Positions 6,772 to 13,680 of a stretch of 13,680 nt of DNA are shown here, one piece after another (position 1 is the first letter of the stretch; the number at the start of each line of letters is the position of its first letter). The notes under the pieces are model-generated. The model made no database searches. It had not been told where the DNA came from and saw nothing but the letters and a program-made list of their open reading frames with translations. The stretch lies in contig PBCV01000051.1 of assembly GCA_002717915.1 (NCBI GenBank), positions 1 to 13,680 of the forward strand, read 5' to 3'. The position numbers were made by a program, and so were the translations under genes. Source of the stretch: Fidelibacterota bacterium (GTDB lineage Bacteria; Fidelibacterota; Marinisomatia; Marinisomatales; UBA1611).

Positions 6772-6801
6772 TTGAATGGTGTTTGCGGTCAAATCTAATT
6801 T
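6772..6801 (+). promoter_or_regulatory. Candidate enolase promoter
   Basis: TTGAAT (6772-6777) and TAATTT (6796-6801) are separated by 18 bases and lie in the divergent gap before enolase. They would give a leader of about 20 bases containing the SD. AT-rich sequence makes chance matches easy, so this is only a candidate. Confidence 0.25.
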
Positions 6802-6816
6802 GATTATCTAATTTAC

Positions 6817-6821
6817 GGGAG
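6817..6821 (+). promoter_or_regulatory. SD that supports the TTG start of enolase
   Basis: GGGAG lies six bases before TTG at 6828. It decides the start, since no ATG precedes the conserved N-terminal strand of enolase ([17 protein letters not shown]). Confidence 0.65.
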
Positions 6822-6827
6822 TAATTA

Positions 6828-8111
6828 TTGAATTCTGCTATTGAAAAAATATATGCCAGGGAAATATTGGATTCCCGCGGCAACCCAACGGTTGAAGTGG
6901 ATGTATCGGTCCAGTGTGGAATCATGGGGCGGGCAGCTGTGCCTTCTGGGGCATCCACAGGTGACCATGAAGCTATAGAACTGCGGGACGGGGATGAAAC
7001 TCGTTATCTCGGGAAAGGGGTTCGCAATGTTGTAAATCATATCAACACAACAATAGCGGACGCTCTGAAAGGATTCGATGCTACAAAACAAATTGATGTG
7101 GATCATCTTATGATAGATCTGGATGGGACTGAAAATAAGTCAAACCTAGGTGCCAATGCACTTTTAGGAGTTTCCATGGCCGTTGCCCGTACGGGAGCCA
7201 AACTGGCTGAGAAGTCTCTATTTCGGCATTTGGGAGGGGATGATGCTACCCTGCTGCCTGTACCCATGATGAATATATTGAATGGCGGAAGTCATGCTGA
7301 TAATTCAGTGGATATTCAGGAATTCATGGTCGTTCCATTTGGAGCCAGTACATTCTCTGAAGCGTTACGGATGGGGACAGAAATATTTCACCATTTAAAA
7401 TCGGTTTTGAAATCGAAAGATATGACCACCTCTGTCGGAGATGAGGGAGGGTTTGCACCCAATCTAAACTCTAACGAAGAAGCACTGGAAGTCATTCTTG
7501 AAGCCATTGAAAAAGCAGGGTTGAAACCGGGAATGGATATCTATCTTGCCCTAGACGTGGCTGCCAGTGAACTTTATAAAAACAATACCTATAATTTATA
7601 TTCAGAGGGGAGGCAGCTTAAATCTGAAGAAATGGTAGATTACCTGGGCTCACTTGCTGAACAATATCCCATTCTTTCTATTGAAGACGGGCTCCACGAG
7701 GATGACTGGGCTGGGTGGAATCATTGCACAGATAAATTGGGGTCAAAAATACAAATTGTGGGCGATGATTTAACGGTAACAAACATCAAGCGGCTGCAGC
7801 GCGCCATAGATGATAAAAGCATGAATGCTATTCTTATTAAACTAAACCAGATCGGCACCGTAACTGAAACAATACAAACGGTGGAAATGGCAAGAAACGC
7901 TGGATTTGGGGCAATTATATCCCACCGCTCAGGGGAAACAGAAGATACAACCATCGCAGACCTGGCGGTGGCTATGGGAATGGGACAAATAAAAACCGGG
8001 TCAGCATCCCGCACAGATCGGGTTTGCAAATACAATCAATTATTACGGATTGAAGAAGAACTGGGTATCAACGCCAAGTTTGCGAATATGAGTGTTTTAG
8101 GGCGATCTTAA
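6828..8111 (+). CDS. eno: Enolase (phosphopyruvate hydratase)
   Basis: It interconverts 2-phosphoglycerate and phosphoenolpyruvate in glycolysis and gluconeogenesis, in the cytoplasm. The 427-residue length is normal. The N-terminal domain begins [19 protein letters not shown]. Active-site residues are in place: the mobile loop with SGAST (40-44), His156 in HADN, Glu165, Glu206 in VGDEGGF, the Mg ligands Asp243, Glu286 and Asp313, catalytic Lys338 in LIKLNQIG, the [10 protein letters not shown] block (365-374) and Lys389. Small departures are Ser for the usual Ala in NGGSHADN and [11 protein letters not shown] in place of the usual GLAEDDW. The start is TTG at 6828, backed by GGGAG. The stop overlaps the ATG of the ftsB-like gene by one base (TAATG), so the two are co-translated. 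Confidence 0.97.
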   Translation: MNSAIEKIYAREILDSRGNPTVEVDVSVQCGIMGRAAVPSGASTGDHEAIELRDGDETRYLGKGVRNVVNHINTTIADALKGFDATKQIDVDHLMIDLDGTENKSNLGANALLGVSMAVARTGAKLAEKSLFRHLGGDDATLLPVPMMNILNGGSHADNSVDIQEFMVVPFGASTFSEALRMGTEIFHHLKSVLKSKDMTTSVGDEGGFAPNLNSNEEALEVILEAIEKAGLKPGMDIYLALDVAASELYKNNTYNLYSEGRQLKSEEMVDYLGSLAEQYPILSIEDGLHEDDWAGWNHCTDKLGSKIQIVGDDLTVTNIKRLQRAIDDKSMNAILIKLNQIGTVTETIQTVEMARNAGFGAIISHRSGETEDTTIADLAVAMGMGQIKTGSASRTDRVCKYNQLLRIEEELGINAKFANMSVLGRS

Positions 8112-8482
8112 TGAGCCGGTACAAAACCATGATACGGAACAGCCGGTCTCGTGCATCCCGACAGCAACTGGCAGAAACACAAAGAAAATTTGTCCGCGGG
8201 GTATTGCTTTTAATTGGTGCCACGTTGGTTATTATTTTCATTTTTGGGGATCATGGATTATTTCAACTATACAAACTGAAGCAGGAAAGAAAAGAAGTAC
8301 AGGAGCATATCGCTCAGTTGCGAGAAAACAGAGAAACGTTAATTGCTGAAAAAAATCGCCTTGAAAATGACCTAGAGTATATTGAAAAACTAGCCAGAGA
8401 AAAATACCGGATGGCAAAACCTGGTGAGAAGGTATTTAAAGTTGTTCCAAAAAAAGAAAGTGACGATATAAAGAAAAAATAA
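8111..8482 (+). CDS. ftsB: FtsB/DivIC-family septum formation initiator
   Basis: This is a small bitopic divisome protein that, in the family, bridges FtsQ/DivIB and FtsL and activates septal wall synthesis. The 123-residue product has a basic cytoplasmic N-terminus (1-27) and one membrane helix (28-46). DHGLFQLYKLKQERKEV (47-63) follows, then a coiled coil to about residue 90 with regular Leu and Glu spacing. The FtsB C-terminal signature YIEKLAREKYRMAKPGEKVFKV is at 90-111. The N-terminus is longer than in the E. coli protein. Its ATG overlaps the enolase stop by one base, and eno next to ftsB is a known arrangement in several bacterial lineages. Only three bases separate its stop from the convergent motB-like gene, with no terminator between. 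Confidence 0.9.
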   Translation: MSRYKTMIRNSRSRASRQQLAETQRKFVRGVLLLIGATLVIIFIFGDHGLFQLYKLKQERKEVQEHIAQLRENRETLIAEKNRLENDLEYIEKLAREKYRMAKPGEKVFKVVPKKESDDIKKK

Positions 8483-8485
8483 TTA

Positions 8486-9220
8486 TTATATATTTATTTC
8501 TATTTCGGACATGACACTTTGTTGCAGGAACGCATCCAAATATATTTCAACACGACGATTAATAGCACGTGCTTCCGTTTTTTTTGCATAATCAGAGATT
8601 GATTTTACATCAACAATAGGGCGGAATTCTCCATACCCCATGGCTGAAAAATACCGTTCCGGCATGGCTGCATATTTATTCATTAGGCGAACTAGGTTCA
8701 ATGAGCGGGCAGCTGAAAGTTCCCAGTTGCTGGGATACTCTGCGTTCGGTGGTAATTTTTCATCATCCGTATGCCCCTCGCAGCGTACCTCAACATTTAA
8801 CTGCGCCCCCCGTTTTCTGATAAGATCCAAAAGGTTTTTATATTCGATATTATCATGAATATTAATCACTTCAGATTCCTTAATGATTTGCCCAATTTGA
8901 TGAATCACAGGATAATATTCAGGTTCCACTTCGGAGGATGCTGATTTGAACAGGTTACCCCGAATAGTGATTTTAATTCCCTTCGTCGCTCTTGCTACTG
9001 AAACATTCGCAGAACTCAAGTCCTGATTCATTTCTTCATATGTTACATCCAGAAGTTTATCAATTACTGCATTAACATGCTTTTCTGCATCGTTTAAAAT
9101 AACCAAAAGCAGAACAAAAAATGTAAGAAGCAGGGTAACCATATCAGCAAATGTAAGCGCCCAGGCTGTAGCTTTAGCCTTGCGTTCATCCATGGTTACA
9201 GGATGGCGAAGATGTTGCAT
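8486..9220 (-). CDS. motB: MotB-like stator protein with OmpA/peptidoglycan-binding domain
   Basis: MotB proteins anchor the motor stator to peptidoglycan and carry the ion-binding aspartate of the channel. The 244-residue product has one membrane helix preceded by WALTFADMVTLLLTFFVLLL (20-39), with Asp26 matching the essential stator aspartate. A plug or linker region (44-85) follows. The OmpA-like domain then has EGHTDD (148-153), NWELSAARS (165-173) and INRRVEIYL (220-228), which carry the peptidoglycan-binding residues. It is shorter than the roughly 300-residue enterobacterial MotB. The gene starts 4 bases after the motA stop, so the pair is co-translated. No other flagellar gene is present here, so it could serve a flagellar motor or another ion-driven, wall-anchored machine. 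Confidence 0.9.
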   Translation of the reverse strand: MQHLRHPVTMDERKAKATAWALTFADMVTLLLTFFVLLLVILNDAEKHVNAVIDKLLDVTYEEMNQDLSSANVSVARATKGIKITIRGNLFKSASSEVEPEYYPVIHQIGQIIKESEVINIHDNIEYKNLLDLIRKRGAQLNVEVRCEGHTDDEKLPPNAEYPSNWELSAARSLNLVRLMNKYAAMPERYFSAMGYGEFRPIVDVKSISDYAKKTEARAINRRVEIYLDAFLQQSVMSEIEINI

Positions 9221-9224
9221 AAAT

Positions 9225-10148
9225 TTATTCTTCGTCGCTGGGTTCTTCTCTTTGCTCTTCCATTTTTTCTTTAATAGCAGACAGAGAAGATAAAGGTTTT
9301 TCTTCAGATATCTCTATTTCGGTATTATACCGGAATTGGGAGGGTGCGAAGGTCATTAATTTTTCCTTGATCAATATGGGGTGCTCTCTTGCGTGAATAC
9401 TGATGATGCCTTCAACCACAATGCTCTTTAGCATCATTTCATTTTCGGAACGACGCTTCAATTTTCCACCAATGGGCAGAAAGATCATATTGGCCATAAA
9501 TACACCATAAAATGTGGTAATGAGGGCCAGGCCCATACCGGACAGCAGATCTGCAAATCTCTCCGCCACATCATAGGAAGCCGTTATTTCCATTCCCCCG
9601 CCCCCGCTACTGAAATTATTCATCATTATAATGAGACCCAGAACTGTTCCCAGCATACCAAAGGCCGGCGCGTAGGAAGCCATATATAAAAACATTTCCT
9701 GCCCTGCGACGTGCCGGCTTGAAATATTATTCATCTCAAGATTCAAAAATGTCCGCAGGCGCGAGGATTCCCGTTCATTGATCGCCAACTCAATCCCATT
9801 TTTAAAAAAACCATCTCGCATCATTGGCAGATCGGCTTCCAGAGATAATAGGCCATCTTTTCTGGCTTTTTGCGCTTTTTGAACGATCTCTTCAATGATT
9901 CCTATATAATCGTAATCTTCACCTCTGAACACATTTTGCAATACATTAAATATATTACCAACGGCTCTTAAGGGAAGATTAACCATGGTTGCAGCAAAGG
10001 TGCCGCCCAAGACAATTAATAAAGAGTTAAAATTGAAGAACCAGTATAATTTCCCACCGCTTTGAATTATTCCAATCAAAATAATTCCAAGTCCCGCCAA
10101 AAGACCAATTAAGGTTCCAAGATCGGTTGTACCTTTATTAGTATCCAT
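9225..10148 (-). CDS. motA: MotA-like stator protein
   Basis: MotA forms the ion channel with MotB and turns ion flow into torque on a rotor. The 307-residue product shows four membrane segments (about 10-30, 36-57, 155-176 and 198-226) and a large cytoplasmic loop. YAPAFGMLGTVLGLIIMM (159-176) contains Pro161, equivalent to the channel proline after helix 3, and Pro225 lies in helix 4. ARKDGLLSLEADLP (95-108) is the conserved cytoplasmic loop with the basic and acidic residues that contact the rotor in flagellar members. SGGGGMEI (181-188) is a glycine-rich periplasmic turn. The C-terminal tail (281-307) is highly acidic and low in complexity. No SD precedes the ATG. It follows the rhomboid gene by 61 bases. 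Confidence 0.92.
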   Translation of the reverse strand: MDTNKGTTDLGTLIGLLAGLGIILIGIIQSGGKLYWFFNFNSLLIVLGGTFAATMVNLPLRAVGNIFNVLQNVFRGEDYDYIGIIEEIVQKAQKARKDGLLSLEADLPMMRDGFFKNGIELAINERESSRLRTFLNLEMNNISSRHVAGQEMFLYMASYAPAFGMLGTVLGLIIMMNNFSSGGGGMEITASYDVAERFADLLSGMGLALITTFYGVFMANMIFLPIGGKLKRRSENEMMLKSIVVEGIISIHAREHPILIKEKLMTFAPSQFRYNTEIEISEEKPLSSLSAIKEKMEEQREEPSDEE

Positions 10149-10209
10149 GTTATTTTGAATTAAGATTGATAGACTCTTGGCAAAGTTAAGACTTTACCTT
10201 GTACGGGAA

Positions 10210-11037
10210 TTAATCTTTTTTCTTATTGTGGGATAGAGAACGGCTGCCCTTGTACAAGCGGTCCTGTTCCTCCTGGGACAAACTTTCAAACCCTTCCCGA
10301 TTGATTTTATCAAGAATAAAATCTATATCCCGTTCTATTTCCTGTTGACGGGACACTTTTTTTTCTTCCTGCTGGACTCTGTATTCTGTTGTTTTCTTAC
10401 GAATTGCGAACCATAGGTCATTCCAGCGGACTGGCTTTTTCAACATAATGTATCCGATCACCATCCCAGAAAGATGTGTCAAATGACTAATCTGGGATAC
10501 ATTATTAAATGAAGACATGAATGCAAGAAGGCCTATGCCCATGACAAACCAGAGAGATTTGATTGGAATGATTCCATACAAATACACAGTTCGGTTTGGG
10601 TAGGTAAGACCGTAGGCCAGGAGCACCCCATAAACAGCGCCGCTAGCTCCAACGATCGGTGTCATGGAATTAAACCCCAATACCATGGTTACAAGGCCTG
10701 ATCCTATGCCTGTTACAAAATAATATTTTAGAAAATGGTGTTTTCCCCAGAGACGTTCCAGTTCACTACCAAACATCCATAAAACAAACATATTGATAAG
10801 AACATGCCAAATTCCTCCATGAAAAAATATGTATGTGAATGGCTGCCAGATCATTAATTCTGACCAGACCAGTTTGGGAACTAAGCCAAAGAGAGGGAAA
10901 AAAAGATTCTCAGCACCAGCCAGGGTTTGTAAAACAAATATACCAAAATTGATTGAAATCAGTACCTTAATGGCATCTGTAAAAAGAGTGGGTTTGTATG
11001 AAAACTCACCGGGGTTTGATTGAAATTGGTATCTCAT
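10210..11037 (-). CDS. Rhomboid-family intramembrane serine protease
   Basis: Rhomboids cleave membrane proteins within or next to the bilayer. The 275-residue product has six hydrophobic segments. Catalytic residues are all visible: Ser132 in the GASGAVYG motif (130-137), His188 in HLTHLSGMVIGY, and the oxyanion-side His78 and Asn82 in WHVLINMF (77-84). The L1 loop carries the WMFGSELERLWG segment (87-98). After the last helix a charged cytoplasmic tail (about 205-275) contains REGFESLSQEEQDRLYKGS, a motif seen behind rhomboid domains in FCB-type bacteria as far as I recall. The protease should be active. Its substrate is unknown; the neighbouring stator genes offer no clear link. The ATG at 11037 lacks an SD. 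Confidence 0.92.
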   Translation of the reverse strand: MRYQFQSNPGEFSYKPTLFTDAIKVLISINFGIFVLQTLAGAENLFFPLFGLVPKLVWSELMIWQPFTYIFFHGGIWHVLINMFVLWMFGSELERLWGKHHFLKYYFVTGIGSGLVTMVLGFNSMTPIVGASGAVYGVLLAYGLTYPNRTVYLYGIIPIKSLWFVMGIGLLAFMSSFNNVSQISHLTHLSGMVIGYIMLKKPVRWNDLWFAIRKKTTEYRVQQEEKKVSRQQEIERDIDFILDKINREGFESLSQEEQDRLYKGSRSLSHNKKKD

Positions 11038-11066
11038 TGTTAGGTAAATATACGTAATTCATTCCA

Positions 11067-11108
11067 GTGGAAATAGTTCCACAGTTTCATCATGTTGCTT
11101 TTCAACAT
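11067..11108 (-). other. Two short hairpins between recO and the rhomboid gene
   Basis: GTGGAA (11067-11072) pairs with TTCCAC (11077-11082), and ATGTTG (11092-11097) pairs with CAACAT (11103-11108). Neither is followed by a U tract on the minus strand, so they are weak terminators at best. They may be processing or stability elements in the 89-base gap. Confidence 0.3.
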
Positions 11109-11126
11109 AATAAGGAAAATTGTTAG

Positions 11127-11816
11127 TTATTCAGCAAGAATTTTTCTGGCTACATCCATGGATTTAATCTTTGCCAGGTTATCGAAGTGATAGCGAAGCA
11201 GTGACCAGAGGTAATCACTGATGATGGTTCGGTCTCTTTGTGTAACTTTATCCTTGGGCAGATTAGCTATATCTTCAGCCAGTAAACTGGACAGAATCAC
11301 GCCGCTGTTTGGCCCTCCATTGGGGTTGGGTAATGTGAGTCCGGGAAACTCCCGTATATCCAAATTGGGCTGAAATCCAAGATGGGTCAGTAGTGCACAT
11401 TCATAAAACCAAAACAATAAATTGGGATCGGACTTTTTTTCATTCAATGCCCGCAATACTCCCACTAAAACAGAAAAAAGGTCTGGATGAGGGTCTTCAT
11501 CAGAAAGGGTTTTCTCGGTCAATTCAAGGATCGCCATGGATAGTGTGATTGTGCGCAAATCATCTAATATCCGGGGCCAGAATTCACGGAAATTCACTTT
11601 GGACAGAATATGAAGATCCCGGTTTGGTTTATGGTTGTAAATAAGATCTATATAGCTCAAGGGCTGGAAGTGGGCGGATTTGGGAGATCTCTTACTCCTG
11701 GCACCTTTGATTATTAAACTGATTTTTCCTTTATCTTGAGAGAAACACCTGGCAATGATGGATGTATCCCCATAAGGAAATGATTTCAAAACAATGGCCG
11801 GTGTATGAACGATCAT
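11127..11816 (-). CDS. recO: DNA repair protein RecO
   Basis: RecO works with RecR (and RecF) to load RecA onto SSB-coated single-stranded DNA in gap repair. The 229-residue product opens with an OB-fold (1-80): the RecO start MIVHTPAIVLKSFPYGDTSIIARCF, then GKISLIIKGARS (30-41), the usual strand-turn-basic segment. A helical domain follows, with LFWFYECALLTHLGFQPNL (134-152) matching the conserved RecO helix. The zinc-binding cysteine pairs found after this helix in some RecO proteins are absent: the only cysteines are Cys24 and Cys140. The length is normal for the family. It starts 15 bases after the proS stop, so the two are probably co-transcribed. Confidence 0.9.
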   Translation of the reverse strand: MIVHTPAIVLKSFPYGDTSIIARCFSQDKGKISLIIKGARSKRSPKSAHFQPLSYIDLIYNHKPNRDLHILSKVNFREFWPRILDDLRTITLSMAILELTEKTLSDEDPHPDLFSVLVGVLRALNEKKSDPNLLFWFYECALLTHLGFQPNLDIREFPGLTLPNPNGGPNSGVILSSLLAEDIANLPKDKVTQRDRTIISDYLWSLLRYHFDNLAKIKSMDVARKILAE

Positions 11817-11831
11817 TACGATCGATATAAG

Positions 11832-13298
11832 CTAATAAGCCTTGGCGAAGATCACCTCGTGTTTTGCCGGGTCTCCAGAAAATATACACATCAGGCCATC
11901 CGGATGTTCATCAAATGGAATGCAGCGGATTGTAGCCTTAGTCTGATCTTTGATTGTTGCTTCCGTCTTTTCACTCCCGTCCCATCCACAGCGGACAAAT
12001 CCCCCTTTTTGTATCACTTTCTTAAATTTATCATAGGTAGAAACTATATGTGTGTTCTCATCCCGGAACTGGCGGGCTTGTTCAAATAATCCAGTTTGAA
12101 TATCGTCCAATAGTTTTGGGATCTGTTCTACAGCCTCTTCTTTAGATAAAAAGGATTTTTCTCCAGAATCCCTCCGGGCCACAACTACATTGCCCTTTTC
12201 AACATCCCGTGGCCCTACTTCTATGCGGAGCGGCACACCTTTCATTTCCCATTCATTGAACTTGAATCCGGGAGAATTATCCGTCCAGTCCTGGTGTGCC
12301 CGTATACCAGAGTTTTCCATTGCTTCCATAAGCGGTAACAAATAATCTTTCACCGCTTTTTCCTGTTCTTCATTACGGAAAATAGGAATGATTACCACCT
12401 GGATGGGTGCGATCCTTGGCGGTAGGCGGAGTCCCTTTTGATCACCATGGGTCAGAATAACAGCACCAACAAGACGGGTGCTTACACCCCAGCTTGTGGC
12501 CCAGACCAATTCTTCCTTATTGTCCTTGGTTTGGAAAGTGACATCAAATGCTTTGGCAAAATTTTGTCCCAGATTGTGCGATGTACCGGCTTGAAGCGCC
12601 CTTTTGTCTCCCATCATGGCTTCGATACAATAGGTTTTATTGGCGCCAGCAAATTTCTCTGAATCTGTTTTAACGCCTGTGAATACAGGGACAGCTAAAT
12701 AATCTTCTGCCAATTGACGATACAATTCTAAAATGTCTAAGGTTTCTGTCTGGGCTTCTTCTGCTGTAGCATGAGCAGTATGTCCCTCCTGCCATAAAAA
12801 TTCAGATGTGCGGAGAAAAAGTCGGGTTCGCATTTCCCAGCGCACCACATTGGCCCATTGATTGATCAACAACGGCAAATCGCGGTAGGATTGAATCCAT
12901 TTTTTATACATGGACCAGATGACTGTTTCGGATGTGGGTCGTACAATGATTTCTTCTTCCAGCTTGGATTCCGGATCCACTACCACACCATGATCATCAT
13001 CTGCTTTCAATCTTGTGTGGGTGACCACAGCACATTCCTTGGCGAATCCTTCCACATGTTCCGCTTCCCGAGCTAGGAATGATTTGGGAATAAATAGTGG
13101 AAAATAGGCATTCACATGTCCGGTAGCTTTGATCATTGCATCGAATGATTCTTTGATATTATCCCATAACTGGAAGCCGTACGGTTTAATGACCATGGTG
13201 CCTTTTACAGGACCGTGATCTGCAAGTCCAGCCCGGGACACTACTTGGGTGTACCAGCCGGAAAAATCGTTTGTCCGATCAGGTAATTTTTTGCTCAT
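11832..13298 (-). CDS. proS: Prolyl-tRNA synthetase, archaeal/eukaryote-like type 3
   Basis: It charges tRNA-Pro with proline in the cytoplasm. The 488-residue product is a class II synthetase without the bacterial-type insertion domain. Motif 1 lies in GPVKGTMVIKPYGFQLWDNI (29-48), RPTSET at 120-125 and motif 2 in RWEMRTRLFLRTSEFLWQEG (153-172). Motif 3 is THGDQKGLRLPPRIAP (283-298). The anticodon-binding domain follows, and the protein ends in the Tyr carboxyl terminus (AKAY) typical of type 3. In the C-terminal domain two of four zinc-site positions appear to be Ser (442, 474) beside Cys437 and Cys471, so zinc binding is probably lost. The start chosen is ATG at 13298. A longer frame to 13394 adds 32 unrelated residues and would start upstream of the best promoter. 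Confidence 0.95.
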   Translation of the reverse strand: MSKKLPDRTNDFSGWYTQVVSRAGLADHGPVKGTMVIKPYGFQLWDNIKESFDAMIKATGHVNAYFPLFIPKSFLAREAEHVEGFAKECAVVTHTRLKADDDHGVVVDPESKLEEEIIVRPTSETVIWSMYKKWIQSYRDLPLLINQWANVVRWEMRTRLFLRTSEFLWQEGHTAHATAEEAQTETLDILELYRQLAEDYLAVPVFTGVKTDSEKFAGANKTYCIEAMMGDKRALQAGTSHNLGQNFAKAFDVTFQTKDNKEELVWATSWGVSTRLVGAVILTHGDQKGLRLPPRIAPIQVVIIPIFRNEEQEKAVKDYLLPLMEAMENSGIRAHQDWTDNSPGFKFNEWEMKGVPLRIEVGPRDVEKGNVVVARRDSGEKSFLSKEEAVEQIPKLLDDIQTGLFEQARQFRDENTHIVSTYDKFKKVIQKGGFVRCGWDGSEKTEATIKDQTKATIRCIPFDEHPDGLMCIFSGDPAKHEVIFAKAY

Positions 13299-13329
13299 AA
13301 AAGTAATAATCCATGAAGAATAGACAATA

Positions 13330-13358
13330 AAATTACCGGTGGCGAATGGGCACACCAA
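13330..13358 (-). promoter_or_regulatory. Candidate promoter of proS-recO
   Basis: On the minus strand TTGGTG (13358-13353) and TAATTT (13335-13330) are separated by exactly 17 bases. Transcription would begin near 13323, about 25 bases before the ATG at 13298. This independently supports that start over the upstream one. Confidence 0.4.
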
Positions 13359-13405
13359 GGCAGATTTATTTAGAAATCTCTTCCTTGAATTCATTAGTTT
13401 TGATA

Positions 13406-13576
13406 ATGTATAAACTGATCAATTTTATTTGCATCTTCTTATTAATCTTTAGTCTAAGCTATGAATCAGTTCTGGATCGGAAACTCACATCAGATGAACC
13501 AGGAGATATCCATAAAACCATTGTATTGTTTACCATCCTGAATGGGGCCATCATTTATCAACACTATGACCAATAA
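13406..13576 (+). CDS. Small 56-residue membrane or secreted protein, unknown function
   Basis: The frame begins MYKLINFICIFLLIFSLSYES, which looks like a signal peptide or membrane anchor (Lys3, then a hydrophobic core at 5-18). A polar stretch with several acidic residues (19-36) follows, then a second hydrophobic patch TIVLFTILNGAIIY (39-52), and it ends HYDQ. I recognise no family. Its last 11 bases overlap the ATG of the methyltransferase gene, which suggests translational coupling and makes the frame credible. Against it, there is no SD, and a possible promoter (TTGAAT at 13385-13390, TATAAA at 13409-13414) would start transcription inside the gene. A longer frame from 13346 is less likely, since its added residues look random. 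Moderate to low certainty. Confidence 0.45.
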   Translation: MYKLINFICIFLLIFSLSYESVLDRKLTSDEPGDIHKTIVLFTILNGAIIYQHYDQ

Positions 13577-13680
13577 CGAGATCAAACGAATTCAATCTCT
13601 TGAACGGGGGAAATCTCGCAGGGAATACAGCCAATTCCTTATTGAAGGAAAACGGCTGGTCCAGTCCGCTCTGGAGTGGA
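13566..13680 (+). CDS. SpoU/TrmH-family RNA 2'-O-methyltransferase (partial)
   Basis: The gene starts at ATG 13566 and runs off the window after 38 codons. IKRIQSLERGKSRREYSQFLIEGKRLVQSALEW (residues 6-38) is the N-terminal RNA substrate-binding domain of SpoU/TrmH enzymes: the typical pattern is a short basic helix, then F-L-x-E-G-x-R-L-V. Such enzymes methylate ribose 2'-OH groups in rRNA or tRNA using SAM and a C-terminal knotted domain. That catalytic part is outside the window, so rlmB-like and trmH-like specificity cannot be told apart. The start lies 11 bases inside the small upstream frame. Confidence 0.85.
   Translation, partial: MTNNEIKRIQSLERGKSRREYSQFLIEGKRLVQSALEW

Noticed and set aside
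6719..7106. Minus-strand frames opposite the enolase start
   Set aside because: Both are shadows of enolase; they overlap the divergent promoter region and have no recognisable product.
7721..8035. 104-codon open frame on the minus strand inside enolase
   Set aside because: It is the antisense shadow of a highly conserved coding region, with no start signal and no recognisable protein.
11805..12089. 94-codon plus-strand frame opposite recO and proS
   Set aside because: It covers the ends of two well-supported genes and shows no family features or SD.
13299..13394. 32-residue N-terminal extension of ProS
   Set aside because: Type 3 ProS proteins begin near MSKKL, and the candidate promoter places the transcript start downstream of the extension.
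1..13680. CRISPR array, transposon, attachment site or tRNA gene
   Set aside because: No regularly spaced repeats, transposase, integrase or cloverleaf-like sequence was seen on either strand by reading.

Overview
The window looks like an AT-leaning chromosomal segment from a Gram-negative, probably marine bacterium. It carries a MotA/MotB-type stator pair, an FtsB-type divisome protein, a GT9 heptosyltransferase-like enzyme and a periplasmic amidase-like start. Most genes lack a clear Shine-Dalgarno (SD) sequence and several start with TTG or GTG. The archaeal-type (type 3) ProS, the rhomboid with a cytoplasmic tail and the overall style fit the FCB side of the tree. Candidatus Marinimicrobia (SAR406) is my best guess, but it rests on impression and not on a search.

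Layout from left to right. (1) 1-173: start of a secreted, amidase-like protein on the minus strand. (2) 268-890: a compact minus-strand unit of two tandem, homologous 69-71 residue hydrophobic proteins. It has strong SD sequences, an intercistronic hairpin, a dyad-rich leader and terminators on both sides. I cannot assign it to a known family, and it is the most intriguing part of the window. (3) 1043-6709: a minus-strand operon-like cluster of a FemAB/GNAT-like transferase, a Wzx-type flippase and three glycosyltransferases. The genes overlap or abut, and parts are visibly more AT-rich than the housekeeping genes. It probably makes and exports a surface glycan or lipid-linked oligosaccharide. 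(4) 6828-8482, plus strand: enolase (TTG start) with an ftsB-like gene overlapping its stop by one base. (5) 8486-13298, minus strand: proS, recO, rhomboid protease, motA and motB, read in that order. (6) 13406 to the end, plus strand: a small membrane or secreted protein whose end overlaps the start of a SpoU/TrmH-type RNA methyltransferase, which is cut by the window edge.

The housekeeping genes (eno, ftsB, recO, proS, rRNA methyltransferase) frame two accessory-looking blocks, the glycan cluster and the small-protein pair. No transposase, CRISPR array, tRNA, rRNA or prophage structural gene was seen. No stretch longer than about 215 bases lacks a gene.
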